Positions 34,532 through 45,511 of a stretch of DNA of 64,000 bases are shown here, piece by piece. The stretch comes from Cordilura impudica (Eukaryota > Arthropoda > Insecta > Diptera > Scathophagidae): the NCBI GenBank assembly GCA_963682025.1, contig OY821520.1, positions 132,643,819 to 132,707,818 of the forward strand, read 5' to 3'. The position numbers and the translations under genes are program-made. Positions within the stretch are counted from its first letter, which is position 1; the number at the start of each line of letters is the position of its first letter. The notes beneath the pieces are model-generated. The model did not search any database and was not told the origin of the DNA. It was given only the letters and a program-made list of their open reading frames with translations.

Positions 34532-35151
34532 TAGTGCGTTTACATCTAAGCAAAATCTAGTATATACGAGCGAAATCTTGCTCATTTTTACTAGATTTCC
34601 CATACAAAACAAAATCTAGCTCGTTTTGTCAAACTTGGGCACTACCAAAGATACTACTGTATTTTTTTAATATTGTAGTAGAAAATTACAATGCAGTGAC
34701 GACAAATTGACATTTAAAAACAAAAGCAAACAAGTTGAATAAAAAGGAAATAAAATATTAATTATTAAAAAAATTACGAATATATATATAATAAAAAAAT
34801 ATTTAGTAATTGAAAAGTTATAATTTTTTATACTAATTCCCATCTGCAAAATTCATTTGTTTTTGTTGTTCAAACAATACATTTAAGATTTCTATTTCAG
34901 CTTGTGCTTTTTTCATTTTTGATATAAAATGATGTAAAATCTGTTCCTTTTTAGAATTTTCCATATTTCCATTTTCCTATTGTTTTGCTGATTTTTGGAT
35001 TTCTAGTTTATATGTTTTATTTTAATCAGCTGTTTATTGTTATGAAATCAAAATCTCACAAAATGTCAAAAAATTTATACGTAAACGGTATAGATTTTTA
35101 AATAGATTTCAACAAAAATCTTCTAAATTTTCCTCAGATGTAAACGCACTA
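34532..35151. mobile_element. Harbinger-like non-autonomous element (TAA duplication)
   Basis: The ends are TAGTGCGTTTACATCTAAG and the complement of TAGTGCGTTTACATCTGAG. TAA flanks both sides (34529-34531 and 35152-35154). A 3-bp TWA target duplication is typical of PIF/Harbinger elements. Inner motifs AAAATCTAG recur near both ends. It contains one 43-codon minus-strand frame. Confidence 0.7.
34833..34964 (-). CDS. 43-residue coiled-coil-like frame within the Harbinger-like element
   Basis: ATG at 34964 to TAG at 34833. The product starts MENSKKEQILHHFI, contains KKAQAEIEILNVLFEQQKQ and ends NFADGN. It has heptad-like spacing of Ile/Leu and is rich in Lys, Glu and Gln. In PIF/Harbinger elements the second protein (Myb/SANT-like) often ends with such a coiled tail, so this may be a leftover 3' exon. 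Whether it is translated is unknown. The match to that family is inference from composition and context only. Confidence 0.3.
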   Translation of the reverse strand: MENSKKEQILHHFISKMKKAQAEIEILNVLFEQQKQMNFADGN

Positions 35152-35801
35152 TAAATTAGAAGTAAAAATGCATGAATATTCTAAATTCAATATAACGATT
35201 GTATGTTTGACAGTGTTGTATATTTTGAGATTTATACGAAGAAAAAGCTGCAGGGTATAAAGCTTGTTCTTAACCGCTCTGCTCGTAGGCCTGACTTTGA
35301 GCGTGTGTGTTAAAGTTCATATAGAAAACATCTAATCAATTATAACATAACAAATATTACAGTGTTTACTGCAATCAATCACTGATGAAGGTTGAATGCA
35401 GACTATGTTTTGAAATATATGCTTTCTTCTTATCTACCATTCACCATTAAAAACCAATTCGAAATTTGCATATTAATTAAAGTATTGATTGCAATACATC
35501 TCAAAAAGTGACGTTAAAACTAACAAATAGTTGAAAATAACATTGAAGTAATTTTTTAATCGATTCTGGACCATTTCACGAGAAGGCGATCGAAAATCCA
35601 AAACTTTTGATTGGATTGGAATTTTGATATACTTTTTTTTTTGTTTGCTGGGTGTCCCACCCATTATCGACCGATAATAAAAAAAAAGTTATGGAGGGTT
35701 TAAAATACATTTTCAGTTTTAGTTAAATTTTAGCACAAAAGTGAAGTGTTAAAAGGTTAAAACAGGTTTTGTTTTTTATATAATAATTTTTGTCAGTAAA
35801 T

Positions 35802-35861
35802 GCCAAATTTTGGCCCCCGTAAACTTTTAAGTTCAAATGCTCACAAGGGCCAAAATTTGGC
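35802..35861. repeat. 15-bp stem hairpin GCCAAATTTTGGCCC
   Basis: The arms 35802-35816 and 35847-35861 are exact reverse complements around a 30-nt loop. The arm itself is nearly self-complementary (CCAAATTTTGG). It lies just before a run of 18 T. It might be a transposon terminus; nothing else supports that. Confidence 0.6.
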
Positions 35862-36149
35862 TTTTTTTTTTTTTTTTTGAAAGAGCCCAAGTCAAAATAT
35901 AATTTATTAAGCAGCGAACGTAAAAGTTGCCTGATATTGGTTCAAAATAGAAAAGTTTTAATGAATACGTCGTATGTTTTTACTTTAGGTAAATATTTTT
36001 TTAACTGTCATTTTAAATATTTATTTATCAATTTTTATTGTAAATTTATAAAATACATACATTTTTAAATCAAGAAAAAGTTTTAATTATATAAAAAAGA
36101 GTATAACGTATTTTTAGTCTACTGAAAAACTACTTTAAGTCAAACAATT

Positions 36150-37605
36150 TTAGTAAATATTTCTTCTAAATAGCCTTGATTTTCATCTTCTAGAAGTTGT
36201 TTAGCTTCTTCCTCTAATTCTGTAGAGGTATTGTTCCATTTTTGTCGACTGTTGAACATATATGGATCTGAAGTGCACAACAAAATAGTGATAAGGTATT
36301 CATTAGTGCAACATCTGGAAATTTTTCTTGTAATGTGTTCGTGAAAGAATCTTTGTTCTTTTGCTTTTTCAGATAGAATCTTTGAGCTTTTTCAGATAGA
36401 TCTCGTGTTAGTAGCATATTGTTTTGAATTATTTGTTCATGGTACAAAACGGACCAAATTCCAAATCATAACCCAAAAACGTATTCTAGCATGAAGTGAG
36501 GACATTCCAAATGCGTAGGCTTCCTTAAAACTATCGGGTTGTGGTGGCGGTTGGCTTAATTGACTTCATATCTTTTGGCATATAATGCAGCTTAACGTTG
36601 ACTTTGTTTGGGTTAAAGCTTGTGCAACTTTTTCACCAATCATTATGAGACAATTTAAAACTTAATTCAATGATTTGGTCATCAAATTTAAATATTACTG
36701 ATTGAAGTTCTTTAATTTGATCTCTTATGCTTTGAAGTTCTTCAGTTATGAAATCTTTGGTTTCCTTTTTGAATGCAAATTTTGTTGGTCTGCAATACTT
36801 TGTTGAAGAAGGTATTTCATTTTTCCATACATCAGTTTCTTTTACTCTACTAGTTAATGGCTATAAATTTTTGTTAAGCGCAATGGAATGAAAGATTGCA
36901 AAACTAAATTAGCATATGATGAGTTTTTGGCATTAAATTGCTTGTATTATGACCAGAGGATCCATCACATCCCAATATAGATATTAAAGTAATGCTGTCA
37001 TTTCCAATTTTTTTTTAAATGATCAGTATGAGCGTTTTTAGCAATCGTTCTGCAGTATGTTCAAGGAGATTTTGCAATTTTATTTCTGCTGAACTTGAAG
37101 TGACACTAATAGCAGGTTGTGGATGTAAGCATTCTTTTTTGTCAGAAACTAAATCTCGATACTCTGGAAAAATCACACAATCCTTTACATGGGTTCGCTT
37201 CCGCAATCCCTTATATTAATTTTTGATCAACTTCAAATCCAAAAATAGAGCGAACGCTTCTTCTGGAGTAAATTTATTCTCTGCAATTGATTTAGGAATG
37301 CTTTTTAAAATCCTCTTTGTGCACCTTGGGCTCGCTTCTACTCTTTTTTCAATTATTTAAATTTTATTTTTTTTATTTTGTGTTGGTTGAATTTGGTGCA
37401 AAAATGAATCCTTAATAATGCTTTGAGAACTTTCTTCATTGATATTCTCCAGCTAGCGCCTTCCAGATCTTTCACGACATCCATCAATCGGTTTTGCTAG
37501 TCGACCCTTTTCCACATTCGTTGGCAGTTGTAGATGAACTCATTTAATAACCAGTCTTGGTAACGTTTGTAATCTTTGCCTTGCTATGAGAGCATTCAAT
37601 GTGCC
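36150..37605 (-). pseudogene. Transib transposase remnant (RAG1-related)
   Basis: Minus-strand pieces in order: MDVVKDLEGASWRISMKKV region (near 37480), PKSIAENKFTPEEAFALFLD (near 37290), KRTHVKDCVIFPEYRDLVSD (from 37195), SSAEIKLQNLLEHTAERLLK, LGCDGSSGHN (near 36970), TKYCRPTKFAFKKETKDFI (near 36790), LIMIGEKVAQALTQTKSTLS (near 36650-36600), then QNNMLLTRDLSEKAQRFYLK and EKFPDVALMN (36430-36300). Known Transib proteins have CDGSSGH with the first catalytic Asp, kept here, and LTMIDGKV with the second, changed here to MIGEK. Stops and frame shifts occur throughout. The ends are not identified. Transib transposases are the family from which the RAG1 recombinase derives. Confidence 0.8.
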
Positions 37606-37617
37606 GTTTTTTAACTC

Positions 37618-37745
37618 CTTAGGTCGACTCAGAAAGTGATTTTGAGTCGATCCGTATAATAAAAGATGGGTATAGGTCCAATATTTTTGGTAGTTACAAA
37701 CATTAGGACAAACTCATTATACCCTAACCACATAGTGGAAAACTT
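37618..37745 (+). repeat. Family F repeat, 3' fragment
   Basis: It reads CGACTCAGAAAGTGATTTT..., GTATAATAAAAGATGGG, TTTTTGGTAGTTACAAACAT and ACCACATAGTGG, matching the last ~130 bp of the copies at 30899 and 51746. Confidence 0.75.
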
Positions 37746-38661
37746 TGTTTTCATAAATTTTGCACAAAATATCTGACCTTGTGTCAGAAAAATTGTTCTG
37801 GTGCACACAGTCGGACAATAGCGGGTATACACAGTATCGAAGCATAGGAGAGGGTTCGGAGTACAGGACAGTGCAAGATTTTTTCTTGAAAGCTTTTGAT
37901 GGGCAGGAATTATGCTCTATTAAGTAGGAGAAATTTTGAACTTTTTAAAATATTTTTTCTTTTAATTTCTAAACGAGTCAGTGACCTTATATTTCCAACA
38001 TTAATAGCTTAGTATACACAAAATTTACCCTACTTTAAAATCTTTTAAAACGAAAAAGTTACAGTCACATAAAAATTAAAATTTATAAAGAAATTTTTAA
38101 TTTTAGCAAAATATTGAGAAGTCCATTTTCGAAGACCCTGTTCGCTGTGATATAGTTGAAATAGAGTCGCAATTTTTTGGTTACCGAGGTTCAATGGTAT
38201 TTACATTCAAATGTATAACATAACTTTAAAATAACATATTCATAAAAAAAATTATTTTTGGCCGCCTTCTCAAAATATGGTGCAGTTTTTTTTTTAGCAA
38301 AATTATGGCTGTTTTTCAAATTTTCAAAAAATTTTAATTTTCTGACATTAATGATTTTTTCAAAAATTATAATAAATGTCGATTCCTGCATTTATCCTAT
38401 CACATGTACTCAAAAAATATACATATTTTTAAAAAATGCATTTAAGGCTATAAATTGAAACTTTTAGGTGCATTTTGCAAATTGCTTTCACTTTCAAAAC
38501 TTTTTATGTTAAAAATTGCATTACTTTTTTATTTTTGCTTTAATCTTTAAATTTTTTTAAGGCCTTATCTTATATTCCCAAAAAAAAAATTGATCTTGAT
38601 ATACATGTTTTGTATATTTGTTTATATATTTGGAAAATATTATAAAATATTTTAACAATCA
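37746..38661. other. AT-rich spacer, no gene seen
   Basis: Long A and T runs; the open frames on both strands at 38191-38458 mirror each other and reflect composition. No repeat family was recognised. Confidence 0.45.
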
Positions 38662-38669
38662 GTATACAT

Positions 38670-39344
38670 TAGGGCGGGTCGATTTGTAGGAAGGCAAAAA
38701 ATCGCTCAAGTGACAAGGAAAATCATATTCTAGGGATCAAACTAAGAAACTTTGCCCAAAAAACCATACCTCTAAAACGAATTCTGGTGTCCCGACTTTT
38801 GACCTGTCTGTCTGTCTGTCTGCCATTGGGCAACCCCATTCCCCCTCATGCAATTGATCTGAAACTTGGCCCATAGTCTTGTTATGACTACAGATTAATT
38901 TTGGGGTAGTCACGCAGAGTCAGGCATAGTCCCGGAGTGATCTAAAAGTTATTTACCCTCATCCGATCGATCTTTTTGAATAACATAACATAGCCAAGGC
39001 GTATGATTATTATTATTAGCAAAGTAGAAGATACGTATACAGATATTCTACACAAAAATGGCGATTTTTTGAAATGTTTGTATTGCGAACACCCCAGGGG
39101 TTTCCAGGGGTATGCCACTGGCATGGGTGGGTCGGCCCTCCAAAGTTAGTGGGGGTCGATCATACATTTGGACTCTATTGTGGCACTCTAAATGGGTCAA
39201 AGTGAGACAGACAGACAGACAGGTCAAAAGTCGGGACATAAGAATTCGTTTTAGAGGTATGGTTCCTCGGCAAAGTTTCTTATTTTGATCCCTAGAATAC
39301 GATTTTCCTTGTCAATTGGGCGATTTTTAAATCGACCCGCCCTA
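38670..39344. mobile_element. hAT-like fold-back element (TAGGGCGGGTCG family), copy 2
   Basis: The ends are TAGGGCGGGTCGATTT and its complement, with arms of about 150 bp as in copy 1. GTATACAT flanks both sides exactly (38662-38669 and 39345-39352), an 8-bp duplication. Inner arms end in (GTCT)n on the left and (GACA)n on the right. The spacer (about 38825-39200) is shared with copy 1 in part (GGGGTAGTCACGCAGAGTCA). Confidence 0.88.
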
Positions 39345-39352
39345 GTATACAT

Positions 39353-39949
39353 ACTATAAATTTGGGATATAAAATTGCGGAAATGCCTCTCATATGCTGT
39401 AATCTTCTTTATAAATAACTAAAAGAAAACCATAAAATCTCAGAAAAATGATATTGTAACAATTAAAAAAAAAAGCGAGCGAATTTTTTGTGCTAAATAC
39501 ATTAACAAAACGTAAAATCTTATCCAAAGTAAACTTGATTTAAAATCGTATATTCCGTCCAAAAAAATTAACAATCATGAAACATTTTAACATTTTATTC
39601 TAAAAATTATTCTATTACAGATATGCAATTAAGCAGATTCGATAATATATAAAATTGTGTTTTTTCATTAAAAAATTAAAAACCCGACATCTGAATTTAA
39701 TTTATGAAGATATGGCTCTTGTAATTTCTATACTATGAGTATTACGATTTTTTTAATTTTTGAAAACATTAAAAATGTATAAAATCACGATTATTTTAAA
39801 TTTTAATAACAAACATCGCATGCGTTTTCATAGAGAATATATCATACAGGGTGAACATTATAAGTTTTGCATTTTGATTTTGTCATAATCTAGAAACTCA
39901 TGATTTTTTTTATTCGCATATTTTTACTCAAAAGTACAATCCCAGCATT
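39353..39949. other. AT-rich spacer, no gene seen
   Basis: CAGGGTGAACATTATAAGTT at about 39848 could be a terminal repeat of the DD41D remnant that follows, but I cannot pair it. Confidence 0.35.
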
Positions 39950-40326
39950 TAATAATGGAACACTATATAAATTTATTCATATGCCTTTCTCGGCTGGCCT
40001 TGCAGTATGTTATTGTACTTTGCCGACGTCTGCAGAGCGCAACACTCATCGTTAACAACTCCCTATAAATAATAGTCCAGCGAGGTCAAATCGCAACTGC
40101 AAGGTGGCCAATGTGCAGCACCAAAATGGCTGATTACGCGATTTTTAAACTTGCTACCAAGAGATCGAATGTGTCAAAGCTTGTGTTGACCAGAACCAAA
40201 TGTTGTTTAGATTCATATCTTCGGAAATAGACCACAAATAATGTTGCTCTGCAAAATAAAATTTTTTTCCGAGCCCCGAAATTATTCTTGCTGATTCTTA
40301 TGTAGAATGACCTCCTGAATCCGAAT
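39950..40326 (-). pseudogene. DD41D-type mariner-like transposase remnant (left copy)
   Basis: The minus strand gives a degraded NKQNCRIWGSE-like box (read as KNQQE, stop, FRGSE), then SEDMNLNNIWFW (40225-40190; relatives have DNIWFQQDG, and the Asp is lost to a frame change), KFKNRVIS, and AHWPPCSCDLTSLDYYLWGV (40115-40055), where the third catalytic Asp is retained in LDYYLWG. An internal deletion joins the first box to the second. It abuts the inverted-repeat element to its right. Confidence 0.8.
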
Positions 40327-40327
40327 A

Positions 40328-42283
40328 TCATACCCATTTTTGCCCAATACATACCATTTTCGGAGGACACCCCCTCAATCTCTTGTAATCATATAGTTTT
40401 TGTTTATCATAACTCAAGAATGACTATTCCGATTTTGCTGAAATAAATTTAGAAAAATTAAGAATTACCATTACTTTTGATCTCTACATAATCAACAGTT
40501 TCGCAGATATAAATATATTTATGAAAAAAAAAACATGAAAAAGTCATGAAAAATCCAAAAAGCGCTTAATACACTTGCTTAAAACAAAATTAGACATAGA
40601 TCATGAAAATTGATGAACGCGTTCCACTTTTATTCAGAATTAAGTGAAGGTATCTCTTTTTGACAAGAATATTGATTTCTTGTTTCGATGAATTTCGATA
40701 ATCGTACTTAATTAATTTTAATTAATTTCAATTCAAAAATTAGCTACAGGATATGTACAAAATTCTTTGGAAAAAAGATTTATGACTGTTTTATGGTTCT
40801 CGGATTTAAAAAAAAAAAAATTAATAAACAAAAGGTGATTTGATTTTTATGATTGCAATAGCAAAGTAATAAACTCGTGTGTAGGCGCTGACATACAGTT
40901 TTTGTTCATCTATGATACCTAATCCGTTCAGAGTCAATTAACCAATGATTTTTTTTTTTACAGAAATTCAATCCTCATGTATGAGTGGTCATTATTTGCA
41001 AAATTTTGAAAATTTTGAAAAGCACACATGCTGAATGAGGTATATAGCCACCCTTAAAAGATGCGCCCATTCATAAGTACCGGTCAGTAAAATATTGAGA
41101 AATACGTAGTATTTATAGGTGTTCATTGATCGATTTTGTCATTCAACCAGTGCCGACGAAAGTGAAAAGTAAAAGTGATTTTTTCCGGTTTTTAGAAGTG
41201 AATTTTATTACGCCACGAGAGTGTGGAAATCATCCAGATAGCTTCTGCTATGTTTACGCAAACTTGACATTAAAAGCATAACGAAAACCCCTTTCTCCGC
41301 TTCTAAAAACTGCTTATCATATATATTTCAATTTCCAAGTTGGTCATCTAGACAAGGATTGGGCTCCAAAATACTACTGTACTACTTGTTACAGTATCCT
41401 GATGAAATGGCTGAATAGTACCCGCAAATCAATGCCTTTTGCCGTACCCATGGTTTGGCGCGAACCTAGCTGTCATCTTACAGATTGTTACTTTTGTATG
41501 ACTTCCATCGTCGGAGTCTCTACGAAAAGAAGGCACAAAATTCAGTATCCTAATATACCTTCAGCTACAAGACCAGTTCCTCACATCGAATCTTTACCAA
41601 TCCCAGTAGCTCCAAAAACCTATACCATACAGCCAGAAATGGATTTGGAAAACCTTGTACCACAGCTTCGATCAACGTCTCTCGATGATGATGATGAGTA
41701 TACAGCTGATTTAGTTAATCAAAAGCCTAAATTAATTACACAGGCAGAATTTAATGATTTCGTCCGAGAATTGGAGTTACCTAAGTGCAAGTCTCAACTT
41801 CTTGGGTCGCGAATTCAGCAGTGGAGTCTCTTGGAAAAATAATTAAAATAAATAATTTATAATAAATATTACCGAAATTCATTGAAAAAAAAGATCAATA
41901 TTCTTGTCAAAATGAGATACCTTTAGTTAATTGTGAATTAAAGCGGAACGCGTTCATCGAAATTCATGACCTATATCTCATTTTATTCATAAGCTATTTA
42001 GCTTTAAGCAAAAGTATTAAGCCTTGAATTTTTTTTCCCTTTTTAGATTTTTCATGACTTTTAAAACACAAAATTAAAATTTTTAGGCAAAAAAAAATTT
42101 TTTTTTTCATAAATTTATTTATGTAGAGAAATATAGATGGAAGGAATGGTAATTCTTAATTTTTCAAAAATTATTTCAGCAAAATCGGAATATTCGTTCT
42201 TGAGTTATGACAAACAAAAGAGGAGGGGGGCGAGGGGGGCGTCCCGTAAAAACGGTATGTAATTGGCAAAAATGGGTATGAAT
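40328..42283. mobile_element. Long inverted-repeat element carrying an orphan arthropod gene (first)
   Basis: The left end reads TCATACCCATTTTTGCCCAA; the right end on the minus strand reads TCATACCCATTTTTGCCAAT. Similarity between arms continues inward for about 350 bp (40328-40710 and 41870-42283), through CATAACTCAAGAA, TATTCCGATTTTGCTGAAAT, TTAAGAATTACCATT, GCGTTCCACTTT-like and GACAAGAATATTGAT. The middle holds a + strand coding remnant of the orphan family (41200-41842). DD41D mariner remnants lie against both ends, on the same strand. The target duplication is unclear (perhaps ATA). Superfamily not assigned. Confidence 0.75.
41200..41842 (+). pseudogene. Orphan arthropod protein, cysteine-rich N-terminal half (copy 1)
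   Basis: The frame from about 41205 reads RECGNHPDSFCYVYANLTLK, an in-frame TAA at 41279 where Gln is expected, then RKPLSPLLKTAYHIYF, QVGHLDKDWAPKYYCTTCYS, WLNSTRKSMPFAVPMVWREP, HLTDCYFCMTSIV and, after an acidic linker, ITQAEFNDFVRELELPKCKS and QQWSLLEK before TAA (41840). I recognise this as a widespread uncharacterised family in arthropods and Hydra. Cysteine/histidine pairs (CGNH, CYVC-like, CTTC, CYFC) suggest zinc binding; one Cys is Tyr here. The C-terminal half of the family is absent, and AATAAA motifs follow the stop directly. No ATG was found before CGNH in frame. Function unknown. Confidence 0.7.
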
Positions 42284-42289
42284 AATGCC

Positions 42290-42860
42290 GGGGTCGATTT
42301 TCTTGCAGAACAGTTATCATACACGACAGCGATTGCCTTTCACTGTAATGCATATGTAAAGCATCTTAAAAAAAAATGGCCTAATGATACAGCTGGCCCA
42401 AAAATCACACCGTTAGAGATGCATTGGCTTTTCGGCGGTCATGTGTGGATCGTTCACCCCAAATGCGAAAATTTTGCATGTTGACATAACCACCGAAATG
42501 AAAATTAGATTTTTTATAAAAATGCTCATCTTCTCCCAAGCTTTCTGTAACCCAATTAGAGAACCGATAAAGTTGCAGACAGTCATGTGACATCACCTCC
42601 TGCTCTAATTGAGCTTTGTATAGCATCATACTGATATATTTATGAAAAATTCGCATCAAAGAAGTTCTTGAAAATTCAATTCCTGAGAACGATGGCGAGT
42701 TGAGGTGCTTGGTTATTCTTGCACACTCTGGGCAACAGCACTAGTTTGCGAGTGCAAGAACATATTTTATCCAATAGTCATGCAGTTTCCCGCACACGAT
42801 TGATAAAGCTGTACATACACTGCCCGCTTCTTTTTTTTACCGAACTTGTGCTTTTGATAG
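42290..42860 (-). pseudogene. DD41D-type mariner-like transposase remnant (right copy)
   Basis: From the right on the minus strand: SLMRIFHKYISMMLYKAQLE (42665-42610), LYRFSNWVTESLGEDEHFYK, then NFHFGGYVNMQNFRIWGE (42510-42455; SDEAHFHL is the usual text, the first Asp is lost), and after frame changes the TVN.ERY...MIT segment near 42340. It ends at the inverted-repeat element, before the second Asp. Because both this and the left copy contain the RIWGSE box, they are separate copies and not one gene cut in two. Confidence 0.8.
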
Positions 42861-42959
42861 AAGATTCATCACTTTAGAAATAAGAGTTTATTAGTTCCCA
42901 ACGTTTCACACTGGTCCGAAAGAAACGATTAATTGAAATTCAGAAATCAAGTTTTTGTA

Positions 42960-43480
42960 ATTAAATTTGGCATCGGGTAAAAGTATATAAAATTCCACAT
43001 CACTAGTTGTCAAAAAAATTCAACTAGGCAGTGTGCTGTCCAAGTTAGCAAATAATTGCTGTTTTTGCGAAAAGTGGAAAAATTTAAATTCTTTACGAAT
43101 CAAGTGGTTATTTTTTCTCATTAAATCTTTCAAAAGTAAAATTTTTATGAAGCAACCTTCAACTTCAGGTATTTTTGTATATAGTAGATATTTCCTTGTT
43201 TATAAATAGTATGTGTAAATAATTTTCATAATTTTTTTTAATAAAGATCCAAACTTGGGTCATTTTCCATTTGTAGATTTTAAAAAAAGTATAGGATTTC
43301 AATTTGTGTTTACAAGAAATAAAATGTTGAGACAATGCGTAGCCATTTTTTTTATCTGCATTTTGTATAAAATCCGGGCTGTCATTTTTTTTTTTTGTTT
43401 TTTTTTTTTTTTTTTAATATTGCCTTTTTCTATATTTTTGGTTATTGTTTTTGTTGATGCATTTTGTTTTTTTTTTTTTA
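42960..43480 (+). other. Candidate gene start: TATA box and two short coding exons
   Basis: GTATATAAAA at 42982-42991 could be a TATA box. An ATG at 43147 opens MKQPSTS, followed by a GGTATTTTTG donor (43169) and an AATAAAG acceptor (43247). Splicing out 78 bp gives a split Asp codon and continues PNLGHFPFVDFKKSIGFQF, open to 43491, though the end is poly-T and hydrophobic and probably not real coding. No family recognised. It could be a leftover transposon 5' exon. Weak. Confidence 0.25.
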
Positions 43481-43499
43481 GAGATGGGTGAATGATTTT

Positions 43500-45170
43500 G
43501 ATCACTTAAGCTTACTTACACAAAATTTTATCACGCACTATTTTCAGTTGGTAAACATTATTTTATACATTTAGAAAAATTGAAGTGAACTAAATTACAT
43601 TTCAATCATGATCACAAATGGCTTTTGAATTTATGCTCACATACTAAAATTTTTGTAACCAGAAACTATAGCCGCTATATAATTTATCCATGTTCTTTAT
43701 ATTATATTAAATTTATTTCGATGGTTATAATTAATTTAATGATGATTGTGAAGTAAGCGATGATTATATACTTCATAATTTTGACATTAATGATGATTAA
43801 AATGATAAGTTATGATTTTCCAAAAAAGGATTACCAAAAAAATTATTTCAATATTTTTCCCCGGAATGGTTACTTTTAATGTGTTTTTGCTAATTCATCA
43901 ACAAAAAAAATATAATATTTCCTAATCTGACTTTTTTTAGTTAAATTTGTAGAATTAGGGAATTTGGAATATATATTAATATATATTTTTTAAAAACGTA
44001 CTTTTTTGAAAAAGCAATTAAAATGTGCTCTAATATGCCACATAATTTACTAATTTATCGCCTTACGTTACAAAGTTACAGTCAAAGTTGTGAAATAAGA
44101 ACATTTTTCCCAAAATACAAAAAAGCGCATAACAGCTTAAAACATATTTTTTGTCCACCTATTTTTTTAAAAGCTATTTTTTATGTACTCGTATTTATGA
44201 ATATCCATCAACAAAAATAACAATATTTTAAAACTACGGCTTCCCTGAATTAATCGCCACCTTGGATACCATCGAACCCAATGTTCGTCATTTCGAAAAT
44301 TGAATATATTATACTCGCCATAACACAGCTAACATTAGATTGAACACCCTCTTTATCATTAATATAAAGAAAATTGAAAATTAGTGCAGAAAATTTTATA
44401 TTTTTATTGTGATCTTTCGTGGATTTTATGATATTTAAGTTACAACATCTTTAAGCAAAAAGTAAACAGATTTCTTTGAGAGAAAATTATTGGTTTTTAC
44501 ATATACATTTGTGCATTCGTATGAGGCAGACAGACGTCACAAGTTAAAGGTAAACAATTATCGCTAATTATTTAAAATATTGAATGTATTCTACAAGTTA
44601 TATATAGGTGTTGAAATATTTAATCGCAAAAACCCGAAAAATGTTATAACGACAAAAACGCAAAAGCACAAAAAATTAAAACAATTCAATTTAAAAAACT
44701 CAAGAATGAAAAAAAAAAATTTTTTTTTAGACATAAATTAGAAATTTTAAGAAATCAGGTGGACAATATACATACTAGTTAATAATTACAAATTAAAAAA
44801 AAATCATTTTAATATATTTATATTCTTCTACAAAAAAAAAATATATTGGAAATTTAAAAAAATAACATCATAGGTATGACGATTGGGCAGAAAAAAGAAA
44901 TGCTGGAAATATTGATTTAACATTTTTAATTTAAACTTAGAAAAGAAAAATAAGTTTAAAATTATAAAACCTATTAAAAGGAATATAGTTTTAATAGATA
45001 TTAAATAAAGTGTTTTTCTTAAATGTAACAAAATTTTTTTCAGACCGATTGCAATTAATTAAATAATATGCAAACTTTTACTTTATTTCTAATGGCTATA
45101 TTCTTAATCAGACCAGTCTCTCGCATTTAGATTTCATTCGTGATTACATTGAACATGATAATAATTGTTA
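43500..45170. other. AT-rich spacer, no gene seen
   Basis: Frames here (for example 44023-44220 and 44828-45031) are low-complexity and match nothing. A slightly GC-richer piece at 44220-44345 is not open in a convincing frame. Confidence 0.45.
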
Positions 45171-45511
45171 CTAGCGAATGCAAATTCTAGAAAATTTTAT
45201 TTTTTCATTTAATAAAGACCCTAAAGTTATGCTTCACAATTCAACTCAAGAAACCAAATTCAACACATTAACACAAGCTCATTAAAAAATTTAATAAACA
45301 CACACATAGAATTGTATAATGTCATGTATGTATTAGTAGCAACTTTAGACGATCATAAGTCCAAAAAAATATTCCAGGCGATGAAAATCTGTAAATTTGG
45401 GTAACAGGTAAAATGAATACCTTTCAAATGATACATTTTTGTTAAAATCGGGGTAAAACTGTGAAACTGACATCGGTCACAAGAAATCGCCTTGCGTATT
45501 AATATTATAGA
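45171..45511 (-). mobile_element. Non-autonomous Helitron, family N2, copy c
   Basis: The minus-strand 5' end reads TCTATAATATTAATACGCAA (45511), preceded by A. The 3' end reads GAATTTGCATTCGCTAG (45171), followed by T, keeping CTAG but with a degraded hairpin. The body matches the other N2 copies. Confidence 0.8.

Noticed and set aside
39950..42860. Single mariner transposase gene cut by the orphan-gene element
   Set aside because: Both flanking pieces contain the same RIWGSE-type box, so they cannot be two halves of one copy.
43255..43505. Hydrophobic frames on both strands, Phe-rich or Lys-rich
   Set aside because: They arise from poly-T runs at 43385-43480; only the first ~20 codons are considered in the candidate gene entry.
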